From assembly GCA_003647375.1 (NCBI GenBank), contig QMMS01000306.1, positions 1 through 5,649 on the forward strand: a stretch of 5,649 bases of DNA, given 5' to 3'. Below the pieces are notes generated by a model, which had not been told where the DNA came from, made no database searches, and saw only the letters and a list, made by a program, of their open reading frames with translations. Below, piece by piece: positions 1-4,951 of the stretch. Numbering within the stretch: position 1 is the stretch's first letter; every line of letters begins with the position of its first letter. Source of the stretch: Deltaproteobacteria bacterium (GTDB lineage: Bacteria > Desulfobacterota > Desulfobacteria > Desulfobacterales > B30-G6). The position numbers and the translations under genes were made by a program.

Positions 1-99
1 AGAGTCAAGGCGCCTGAGGGTGAAGTCGTAGTTTTTTACTTCGAACCCTCAGCAACGTAGGATCTGAAGTTCTCCGGCTTTCCCGCAAGGGTAAACAAC
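1..99 (+). repeat. Structured repeat, copy 1 (left end cut by window)
   Basis: Closely similar to the copy at 2393-2520: both share the CAAGGCG entry, the GGGTGAAG hairpin start, GGATCTGA, CTCCGGC and GGGTAAACAAC. The central hairpin is CTGAGGGT (14-21) with ACCCTCAG (45-52), a perfect 8-bp stem around a 23-nt loop (22-44); inside the loop GAAGT (22-26) can pair with ACTTC (38-42). TTTAC in the loop (35-39) can alternatively pair with GTAAA (91-95), a pseudoknot. A small CCC-GCAA-GGG hairpin with a GNRA-type loop lies at 82-91. The right outer arm is TCTGA (63-67) plus TCTCCGGC (71-78); its left partner should lie just outside the window. The family is not identified with certainty. Confidence 0.75.
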
Positions 100-120
100 A
101 TGGCAAAAAAGACACCATCC

Positions 121-208
121 TTCTTGTCCCGACGTAGCTCGGAGAGCGAAGTCGGAAGAATTCACCTGGGGGAATATCCAGGCAATAGCGCTATCCCTAT
201 GATATTGC
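121..208. other. Cluster of stem-loops next to repeat copy 1
   Basis: Three consecutive helices are visible. First, CCGAC (129-133) pairs with GTCGG (151-155), extended outwards by TTCTT (121-125) with AAGAA (156-160) across a 3-nt bulge, and capped inside by GCTC (137-140) with GAGC (144-147). Second, CCTGG (165-169) pairs with CCAGG (178-182). Third, GCAATA (182-187) pairs with TATTGC (203-208). The density suggests continuation of a structured RNA beyond copy 1, but copy 2 does not share this part, so it may be a separate element. From here to 410 no gene is supported; one more small hairpin, CCCG-CAAA-CGGG, is at 326-337. Confidence 0.35.
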
Positions 209-263
209 ATATAATAACAACTCATTATCTATGCTTTGCCATGTTGTTTATGCAACTATAGGG

Positions 264-320
264 GTCATTTAACTTTCACCCTTCAGCCTTCCCAGTAAAT
301 GACTACGACTTCAGGCTGAA
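264..320 (-). repeat. Structured repeat, copy 3 (inverted, divergent hairpin)
   Basis: Read on the minus strand this has the same architecture as copies 1 and 2: stem TTCAGCCT/AGGCTGAA (320-313 with 289-282), a 23-nt loop starting GAAGTCGTAGTC and then ATTTAC, and an 8-bp pairing of GTCATTTA in the loop (303-296) with TAAATGAC downstream (271-264). The helices interleave as a classical H-type pseudoknot. The stem sequence is unrelated to that of copies 1 and 2, while the loop core is conserved. The outer GCCGGAGG/CCTCCGGC arms seen in copy 2 are absent. Confidence 0.65.
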
Positions 321-411
321 ATGCACCCGCAAACGGGATTTCGCAAACTCAATCTGCGCCAGAGACGATCAGGTTCGTGAAATTTCCGGGATAGGATATG
401 TCAAAACTTGG

Positions 412-449
412 GAATAAAAATGGTCCCGGTTGTTTATTACCGGAACCAT
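412..449 (-). terminator. Rho-independent terminator, minus strand
   Basis: On the minus strand ATGGTTCCGGT (449-439) and ACCGGGACCAT (430-420) form an 11-position stem with one mismatch around the 8-nt loop AATAAACA. The sequence then runs TTTTATT (419-413). This is a textbook intrinsic terminator. It lies about 145 bp past the stop of the PA2779-family gene and directly below the promoter at 496-524, so it could end either transcript. The plus strand lacks a U-tract after the hairpin. Confidence 0.75.
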
Positions 450-489
450 AAATAGGAGGAGACTTGAAGGTTTATTAATATCAAATCTT
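412..489 (-). ncRNA. Candidate small RNA with CCUCC segment
   Basis: A promoter (TTGACA, 17-bp spacer, TATCTT; 524-496) is followed only about 40 nt later by the terminator hairpin at 449-420, predicting a transcript of roughly 77 nt from about 489 to 413. Before the hairpin the RNA would be AU-rich with one pyrimidine segment, GUCUCCUCCUAUUU (463-450), which is complementary to a strong Shine-Dalgarno sequence. It contains no credible open reading frame: the longest is about 15 codons from an unsupported TTG. A seed pairing with ribosome binding sites is inferred. Alternatively, the AGGAGGAG on the plus strand (454-461) is the ribosome binding site of a lost gene. Confidence 0.35.
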
Positions 490-495
490 AAATTA

Positions 496-524
496 AAGAT
501 ATACCACTGAGTGGTATTTGTCAA
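496..524 (-). promoter_or_regulatory. Sigma70-like promoter with operator-like dyad in spacer
   Basis: Minus strand: a perfect TTGACA -35 box (524-519), a 17-bp spacer, and TATCTT as -10 (501-496). The spacer and the edge of the -10 are occupied by a perfect dyad, ATACCACT-1 nt-AGTGGTAT (501-517). A one-base centre makes an RNA hairpin unlikely and a binding site for a dimeric repressor likely. No regulator gene is visible in the window, so the binding protein is unknown. Confidence 0.5.
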
Positions 525-559
525 GTAGGCGGCTGCGGTATTTTCAATCTTGGGATAAA

Positions 560-590
560 TACAACTTCACTCTTAGACGCCTTGACCCTG
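560..590 (-). repeat. Decayed repeat, copy 4 (5' half only)
   Basis: On the minus strand CAGGGTCAAGGCGTC and then AGTGAAGTTGTA matches the start of copy 2 (CAGAGCCAAGGCGTC, GGTGAAGCTGTA) at most positions. The 3' arm of the hairpin is missing: no partner for TAAGAGT occurs at the expected 23-nt distance. It begins 4 bp beyond the stop codon of the PA2779-family gene, in the same orientation as that gene. Confidence 0.5.
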
Positions 591-593
591 AAA

Positions 594-1001
594 TCACTTT
601 TTAATGAAAGGGAAAATATCTGTATAGCCTAAAACATCAGTAACCACTAAAACAATAAATACAACCACTGCGGCACCTACTATGATTCCTATGGCACCTC
701 CACCTGCAGGAGCTGTTTCGATCTGATCAGCCAGACTGACTATTTCCGAGTCGGTTAAATTGTCGACGCGCGCTTTTGCTTCTGTCATATCTATCCCTTG
801 GGATAGTAGAGAAGCCATTACATCCTCACGCGCTAAAACACTATTGACATACATGCGGGCTTCATGTGCTTTGCCGGCCTCAATTACTGTCTCAGTTGAA
901 ATCATTTTTGCCAAGACTGTCTGATAGGGCGTAAAAACAGTTATCATGAGAATTGCCAGAAAAAGGCTACCCGGTTTTACTATTCTTCTTATTCTTCTCA
1001 A
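594..1001 (-). CDS. PA2779-family membrane protein
   Basis: A 135-residue protein with the layout of the PA2779 (DUF6627-type) family, whose biochemical function is unknown. Residues 11-31 form a signal peptide or first membrane segment ending VLA; residues 37-95 are a predicted helical domain with the family-typical SQGIDMTEAKARVDNLTDSE; a GGG linker (100-102) leads to a C-terminal membrane helix (104-125) and the characteristic TDVLGYTDIFPF (121-132). The start is TTG at 1001-999, chosen because AGGAG lies about 7 nt upstream (1013-1009); no ATG fits as well. The stop is TGA. In other genomes this family usually sits beside a PA2778-family C39-like peptidase; none is present here downstream or upstream. 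A terminator at 412-449 may end its transcript. The family call rests on recognising the sequence pattern and is fairly secure. Confidence 0.85.
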   Translation of the reverse strand: MRRIRRIVKPGSLFLAILMITVFTPYQTVLAKMISTETVIEAGKAHEARMYVNSVLAREDVMASLLSQGIDMTEAKARVDNLTDSEIVSLADQIETAPAGGGAIGIIVGAAVVVFIVLVVTDVLGYTDIFPFIKK

Positions 1002-1071
1002 TGTTTTTCTCCTTTTTATGATTGCGGTTAATTTTTCTGGTTCAATATTTATTATTGGTTTTCATTAAATA

Positions 1072-1397
1072 CTAAAACAGACACCCAACAAAACAGCCAT
1101 AGTTATCAACACCACTGCCATCCGACTTAGAATCAAATTCAGAGGGTATAATAGACTTAACACCTGGTCCGCCCAAGTCAATAATTATTCCATTTTCAAT
1201 TAAATCATCATCTCCTTTCATGCCGTCAACAAATTTTAGCGTCCGATAAAATTCTGGTTCGATAGATTGCTGGTTACGTTGCTGTAGCTCCGGGATTTCG
1301 GATCAAAACTGTAACCGTCCTTGGTGGGGGTAACCGTACCACTCCAGCTATTTGGGATACCCTGGATATAATCTGTTCTGCATACATCAAACGTTCT
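1072..1397 (-). pseudogene. Decayed C-terminus of secreted repeat / choice-of-anchor protein
   Basis: Two overlapping frames carry recognisable pieces. The first (1397-1236, stop TAA) ends with WSGTVTPTKDGYSFDP and then SRSYSNVTSNLSNQNFIGR, the end of a repeat unit common in large secreted proteins of delta-proteobacteria. The second (about 1303-1072, stop TAG) contains LKFVDGMKGDDDLIENG, IIIDLGGPG and a terminal NYGCFVGCLF, resembling the end of choice-of-anchor U proteins (DGG.GDDD..NG.IVDPGGP, then a Gly-rich GCFIATAAYG tail). Neither frame has a good start: ATG 1221-1219 lacks a ribosome binding site and the first frame is closed upstream by TAA at 1400-1398. A deletion or frameshift joining two remnants of a surface protein explains this best. 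The upstream bulk of such a gene is absent. Confidence 0.6.
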
Positions 1398-1769
1398 TTA
1401 ACACAATTATTTTAAAGTATTTGCAAAGTCTATGCCAATATGATTCTATTGTATATCCAACGCTTCGTATGAGCGTGTTTTTTCGGATATGCTTACTCGC
1501 GTCCTGGCCGTTGTTGTTTTTTCTCGTAATAAGGTATTGATACTGTTTTTGTGAGATGAGACACAAGTGTATCAATTAATCTTTTATGAGACATATGCTC
1601 AAGACCGTTTCTTCTAAACAACAGCCATATATACAATACAGTAGTATTGGCATGCACGTTGCAAACTCTATGTGGGAGCATATGCTTTATGAGCCTGTAA
1701 TCGCTACTGTAGTGTTGGATCCCATAGAATTGATCCGCATTAGGAAATGATGAAAAATTAAATAATTTT
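1398..1769. other. Intergenic region without a supported gene
   Basis: Short open frames on both strands lack ribosome binding sites and recognisable families. Visible small symmetries are CAATAC-AGTA-GTATTG (1634-1649), the palindrome AGCATATGCT (1677-1686), and an imperfect direct repeat TACAGTAGTATTGG (1637-1650) and TACTGTAGTGTTGG (1705-1718). ACGCT/AGCGT followed by six T (1460-1483) is a weak plus-strand terminator candidate with no gene to serve. The promoter of the DUF1523 gene must lie here, but no box pair stands out. Confidence 0.4.
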
Positions 1770-1793
1770 GTGCAGCCGGAGAAAAAAACTAAC

Positions 1794-2366
1794 ATGAAAA
1801 CCACAAAAAAAATCAAGATTGGAATTGGAATTGTTTTGATTGTCGTTATTGCTTTGTTTTTTCACTATAATCTGCCGCGTACGGCTGTAGTTCAGATCTC
1901 AGGCACTGATATCAAACGCGTGGACAAGCCCAAAGATATCAAAGTAGTAGAGAACGAAACAGATGAGCAAAAAAAGATCGAAGCACTCACGAAAGACGTC
2001 CGATTTATCAACTCGGTGTCCCGCAAGGATAAACCCATGGTGTTTTTAAACCAAGACACCGGATGGGGATGGCCGCCTTATTTCAAATTTGACAGTGCCG
2101 ATCTCACAGCCGAAGCACAGGCTTTTGCTACAGACCAAAGTAAACCGTGGGTGCTGGTCAAATACTATGGCTGGCGGTTTACGCTCTTTTCGATGTTCCC
2201 GAATGTGTTGGATTTAAAGCAGGTTGATCGGAATTATACCCATATTCCGCTTTTCAACATTGTTTTTATCATCCTTGTGTTTGTTTTGATCTTTGTCATA
2301 AGAATAAAATTCAAAAAGCTTGTCACCAGGATACGCGACAGAAACAAATCAAATCGCGAAGCATGA
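1794..2366 (+). CDS. DUF1523 family membrane protein
   Basis: A 190-residue protein matching the DUF1523 family, whose function is not established. A membrane helix at residues 8-23 is followed by a loop with VVQISGTDIKRVD. The extracytoplasmic core carries the family hallmark NQDTGWGWPPYFKFDS (about 86-101) and YYGWR (124-128). A second helix (about 152-170) precedes a basic cytoplasmic tail. The length fits the family. I prefer ATG 1794, with GGAG about 12 nt upstream (1779-1782); GTG 1770 would add eight residues but has no ribosome binding site. The stop is TGA. It stands alone on this strand between a gene-free region and repeat copy 2, which begins 26 bp after the stop. The N- and C-terminal helices suggest an inner-membrane protein with both ends cytoplasmic; this is inferred. 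Confidence 0.85.
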   Translation: MKTTKKIKIGIGIVLIVVIALFFHYNLPRTAVVQISGTDIKRVDKPKDIKVVENETDEQKKIEALTKDVRFINSVSRKDKPMVFLNQDTGWGWPPYFKFDSADLTAEAQAFATDQSKPWVLVKYYGWRFTLFSMFPNVLDLKQVDRNYTHIPLFNIVFIILVFVLIFVIRIKFKKLVTRIRDRNKSNREA

Positions 2367-2392
2367 TCTGCTTTTACCCCAACGTTGCAAAA

Positions 2393-2520
2393 GCCGGAGG
2401 GCTTCAGAGCCAAGGCGTCGAGGGTGAAGCTGTAGTCGTTTACCGCGAACCCTTGACAACCACGCCTGTGGCGTGGCAGGCAAGGATCTGATGTCCTCCG
2501 GCCTTTCCCGTAGGGTAAAC
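2393..2520 (+). repeat. Structured repeat, copy 2 (complete)
   Basis: Closing stem: GCCGGAGG-3 nt-TCAGA (2393-2408) with TCTGA-3 nt-CCTCCGGC (2487-2502). Central hairpin: GTCGAGGGT (2417-2425) with ACCCTTGAC (2449-2457), one G-T pair, around a 23-nt loop (2426-2448). A third hairpin absent from copy 1 is CCACGCC-TGT-GGCGTGG (2460-2476). After the closing stem comes CCC-GTA-GGG (2507-2515), and GTTTACC in the loop (2438-2444) is complementary to GGTAAAC (2514-2520). It could act as an RNA element, as a terminator-like 3' end for the DUF1523 gene (although no U-tract follows), or as a mobile hairpin. Confidence 0.75.
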
Positions 2521-2663
2521 AACATTGGGGTCTACATAATCAGCTCCACTGCCTGCTCCATTCCCTTTAAATACGTGGTTCTTCGGTGTTGGATAGAATT
2601 ACGATTGCCCTGGCAGGCTGTCAATAATTAGAATTCGATAACTCAAATTCTGTAGGAGGCGGA

Positions 2664-3107
2664 GTGAAGACAAAGGGTTTCTTCCCAATTACAATAGTCC
2701 TTTTAGGTTTCTGGTTCACCTTTCATTTAGCCATTTGCTCCCCGGCATTAGCCGTTTCAACGTCTGTTCCTCAAACAGCACCTGCTGCAACAAACCAGGT
2801 CGAGGAGAGTGGTGTAAGCTTCCCAGCTACTACTACTCCAGGCCCGAGTACTCTATTAGATAACGAGGAAACTCCGCAATCCTCTTCCTTATCAACGAAA
2901 TCTCTGGCTGATCTGCAGGTAATGATCGAGAACTTTACGATCCAAGCTTATTGGCGGTTGTCTATTCTCAATATAAACAAGATACGGTTGTTTCACGATG
3001 TAAAAATCGCACTTAATCATTTGACAACACTAAGTGGCTTCCCTGGTATCATCGAGATGCTGGGCCTCTTGGCATCGGTTTTTGTCCTTGCTGCTCTCCT
3101 TGAATAA
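2664..3107 (+). CDS. N-terminal fragment of MscS-like mechanosensitive channel
   Basis: A 147-residue open frame starting at GTG, with AGGAGG just upstream (2654-2659). Residues 1-30 are a clear signal peptide ending PALA; residues 31-78 are a Ser/Thr/Pro-rich linker; residues 80-118 are predicted helical; residues 120-146 (FPGIIEMLGLL, then ASVFVLAALLE) form a membrane helix that stops abruptly at TAA. In related long MscS-type proteins a signal peptide and a helical periplasmic region precede several membrane helices, so this is the beginning of the gene that continues in another frame after about 3100. It shares 74 bp with the next open frame. A one-base insertion near 3079-3105 would explain the break. 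Standing alone, it would be a short membrane-anchored exported protein without channel function. Confidence 0.6.
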   Translation: MKTKGFFPITIVLLGFWFTFHLAICSPALAVSTSVPQTAPAATNQVEESGVSFPATTTPGPSTLLDNEETPQSSSLSTKSLADLQVMIENFTIQAYWRLSILNINKIRLFHDVKIALNHLTTLSGFPGIIEMLGLLASVFVLAALLE

Positions 3108-3858
3108 CGAAGCAGCGGAAAGTACCTTTCGCAGTATAACTATATTTATTTCAGTGCTGATCGTGGGTGTCATGACTACCCACCTAATGAAATACGGCGG
3201 TCTGAAAGGGAATAGCCTGCTCCTGATAGAATTGTTCTTTGGCACAACCTTTATTGTCATCACCGGAGTCGTCTTTTATCTGAATAGAGAAACAATCACA
3301 CGCAGAGTTCTAAATAGTTTTTCAGCAGAGAGGAATTATCAGGCAACCGTGCGGCCTGCCTCACATATCTGGCTTCTGATATTGACATCTTACCTGTTTT
3401 TCATTTGGCTGATCTGGGCCGGCACTCTCATACTGTCCGAATACAAACCTACATTTGCCTTTTCCATAAGCCTCCTGATAATCCCAGTTTATCTGGTAAT
3501 TGACAACTTGATTGGTTGGTTGTTTGAATTCGTCGGGCATTCGCTATCCGATGATGATGAGGTCACTCAGGCTGAAGACCATATCACCGGTGACGATCAT
3601 GAACCCGGCCTTTTGTTTTCCTATTTGCGTATCATCAGCCGATTGCTACTGATCGGGTTCCTCCTACTGTGGGTGCTGCATCTCTGGGGCATTCAATTTG
3701 GCCATACTCCGGCAATAATCTCCAGCATAAGGAAAGCGAGCTTTCTCTTCATAATTTTTTTCTTTCTCTGGCAGCTCATCAACAAGTCAATCAGCAGTGT
3801 TCTGAATAGAAAGGAAGATTCAGCCGGTGAAGACGTCGACAATGGTGAAGGTGAATAG
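3034..3858 (+). CDS. Membrane-domain fragment of MscS-like mechanosensitive channel
   Basis: The open frame can begin at GTG 3034, but its first 22 codons are only the alternative frame of the preceding fragment; meaningful sequence starts near 3100 (NNEAAESTFRS). It holds about six hydrophobic helices at residues 33-50, 61-83, 112-132, 141-163, 195-220 and 234-252, with an acidic stretch at 172-190 (SDDDEVTQAEDHITGDDHE), then SSVLNRKEDSAGEDVDNGEGE and a TAG stop. These helices correspond to the variable N-terminal membrane region of long MscS-family channels. The frame is identical to that of the pore-containing fragment, which resumes only 12 nt after the TAG, so the two were probably one polypeptide. 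No separate ribosome binding site is seen for this segment. Confidence 0.6.
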   Translation: MASLVSSRCWASWHRFLSLLLSLNNEAAESTFRSITIFISVLIVGVMTTHLMKYGGLKGNSLLLIELFFGTTFIVITGVVFYLNRETITRRVLNSFSAERNYQATVRPASHIWLLILTSYLFFIWLIWAGTLILSEYKPTFAFSISLLIIPVYLVIDNLIGWLFEFVGHSLSDDDEVTQAEDHITGDDHEPGLLFSYLRIISRLLLIGFLLLWVLHLWGIQFGHTPAIISSIRKASFLFIIFFFLWQLINKSISSVLNRKEDSAGEDVDNGEGE

Positions 3859-3870
3859 GGTGACGGACAG

Positions 3871-4656
3871 ATGCTCGATCGTAGCCAGACGTTGCTTCCC
3901 ATCGTCCGCAAATTTTTGGGGATCGTGATGTTGGTGATGCTTGTGCTGTTCACGCTTTCCTCACTGGGAGTGAATATCGCGCCGTTACTTGCAGGTGCCG
4001 GAGTAATGGGTATTGCCATCGGATTTGGAGCACAGAAGCTGGTGAGCGATCTGCTCTCAGGATTCTTTTTCCTCATCGATGACGCTTTCCGAGTCGGGGA
4101 GTACATCGAAACCCAAAGCATCAAAGGGATTGTGGAGAAGATAACTTTGAGAAACGTCATGCTGCGCCACCACCGGGGTATGTTACAGATTATCCCTTAT
4201 AGCGACCTAGGTGCGATCACCAACTTTATGCGCGGAGGTATCGTCGTAAAGTTTAACCTGCAGTTTCCGTACGACACCAATGTCGATATGGTGCGTAAGG
4301 TGATCAAGGGGGTCGGCAAGGAGATGTTAAAAGATCCCGAGTTTGGTAACAACTTCATCAAACAGCTAAAATCACAGGGAATACGGGAGGTGGGAGATTC
4401 GGTCCTTACAATACGGGCCAAATTCACTTCAAAACCCGGGACCCACTTTGTCATCCGGCGTGAAGCCTACAGCCGCATAACCGCAGCACTCAACGACAAG
4501 GGCATCCATTATGCTCACCGCAAATTTATCGTGGACTTTCCGGAAGACAGCAGCAAGGCGATCGACCAAGAAACCAGAGAAAAACTGATGAAAGCCGGGG
4601 CTGCCGCGGCAGCCGCCAACCAACAACAAATGGAGAAACCCCAGGAGCCCACATAA
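3871..4656 (+). CDS. MscS-family mechanosensitive ion channel, pore and C-terminal domains
   Basis: A 261-residue protein with the complete conserved core of small-conductance mechanosensitive channels, which open under membrane tension to release solutes during hypo-osmotic shock. Residues 13-33 are a membrane helix; 36-69 are the pore helix (LLAGAGVMGIAIGFGAQ, then LVSDLLSGFFFLIDD) with the Gly/Ala packing pattern of TM3; DAFRVGEYIE opens the beta domain (71-120, containing IIPYSDLGAITNF); 121-225 form the alpha/beta C-terminal domain; the tail has an Ala-rich run and Gln/Pro. It begins 12 nt after, and in frame with, the amber stop of the preceding fragment. GGGTGA (3858-3863), 7 nt before ATG, overlaps that stop and could allow coupled reinitiation. 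So it is either the C-terminal part of a broken gene or a separately translated pore subunit. Confidence 0.85.
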   Translation: MLDRSQTLLPIVRKFLGIVMLVMLVLFTLSSLGVNIAPLLAGAGVMGIAIGFGAQKLVSDLLSGFFFLIDDAFRVGEYIETQSIKGIVEKITLRNVMLRHHRGMLQIIPYSDLGAITNFMRGGIVVKFNLQFPYDTNVDMVRKVIKGVGKEMLKDPEFGNNFIKQLKSQGIREVGDSVLTIRAKFTSKPGTHFVIRREAYSRITAALNDKGIHYAHRKFIVDFPEDSSKAIDQETREKLMKAGAAAAAANQQQMEKPQEPT

Positions 4657-4677
4657 CCAGTGTCTTCAAACAAAGAC

Positions 4678-4807
4678 TATTTGCTTACCTACCACTATCA
4701 AAGATATTCATCAGTCCAAACCAGATACCGTCATAAGTACCGTCACATTCCCTTTGCTACCCCCAAAAATCATTTCTATGATTCGTAAGCAAATACTAGA
4801 ATGGGGG
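4678..4807. repeat. Inverted repeats in the gap after the channel gene
   Basis: A perfect 11-bp inverted pair TATTTGCTTAC (4678-4688) and GTAAGCAAATA (4785-4795) encloses about 96 bp. Overlapping it, CCCCCA (4760-4765) pairs with TGGGGG (4802-4807), and AATCAT-TTCT-ATGATT (4768-4783) forms a small hairpin. TACCGTCA occurs twice, 12 bp apart (4726-4733 and 4738-4745). No reading frame, transposase or T-tract accompanies them. Function unknown. Confidence 0.4.
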
Positions 4808-4879
4808 TTCGGATAGGCACAGGCTGTTTCAAGGATATCAAAAGGTGAGGGTACGATTGAGGTGAGATGTTGCGTTAAA

Positions 4880-4917
4880 GAATAGATACTCCCGACTTCA
4901 GCAGGGGGTATCTATTC
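4880..4917 (-). terminator. Strong 14-bp hairpin, probable terminator
   Basis: GAATAGATACTCCC (4880-4893) pairs over its whole length with GGGGGTATCTATTC (4904-4917), one G-T pair, around a 10-nt loop. It lies 35 bp past the stop of the minus-strand gene at 4952, where a terminator is expected; on that strand the stem is followed by TTTAAC, a short T-tract. On the plus strand a T6 run appears only about 17 nt later, so it might also stop transcription from the channel gene. Confidence 0.55.
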
Positions 4918-4951
4918 CATATGTCAAGCCAACATTTTTTAGAGCATGTTG

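Noticed and set aside
100..261. 53-codon plus-strand open frame starting ATG right after repeat copy 1
   Set aside because: No ribosome binding site, and it runs through a series of perfect stem-loops, which explains the sequence better than coding does.
1072..1221. 49-residue small protein ending NYGCFVGCLF, tempting as a modified-peptide precursor
   Set aside because: The residues before it match choice-of-anchor U C-termini, sensible sequence continues upstream of the ATG, and there is no ribosome binding site or maturation enzyme nearby.
1460..1483. Short hairpin ACGCT/AGCGT followed by six T
   Set aside because: Only a 5-bp stem and no plus-strand gene upstream; kept as a remark, not as a terminator.
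1770..1793. GTG start adding eight residues to the DUF1523 protein
   Set aside because: No Shine-Dalgarno sequence before GTG 1770, whereas GGAG precedes ATG 1794.
1493..1816. Minus-strand 107-codon open frame with a lipoprotein-like N-terminus (LVFFSGC)
   Set aside because: Its start region is the reverse of the A-rich start of the DUF1523 gene, which itself creates the hydrophobic run. There is no ribosome binding site, the start would be TTG, and the rest matches no family I recognise.
3856..3858. Amber codon read as pyrrolysine
   Set aside because: Pyrrolysine genes occur in some Desulfobacterota, but no pyl gene is in the window, the position is in an acidic linker rather than an active site, and TAG also serves as an ordinary stop for the gene at 4952.
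3693..4160. Minus-strand 155-codon open frame, with others at 4197-4454 and 4429-4629
   Set aside because: They lie opposite the well-supported channel gene and are shadows of it.
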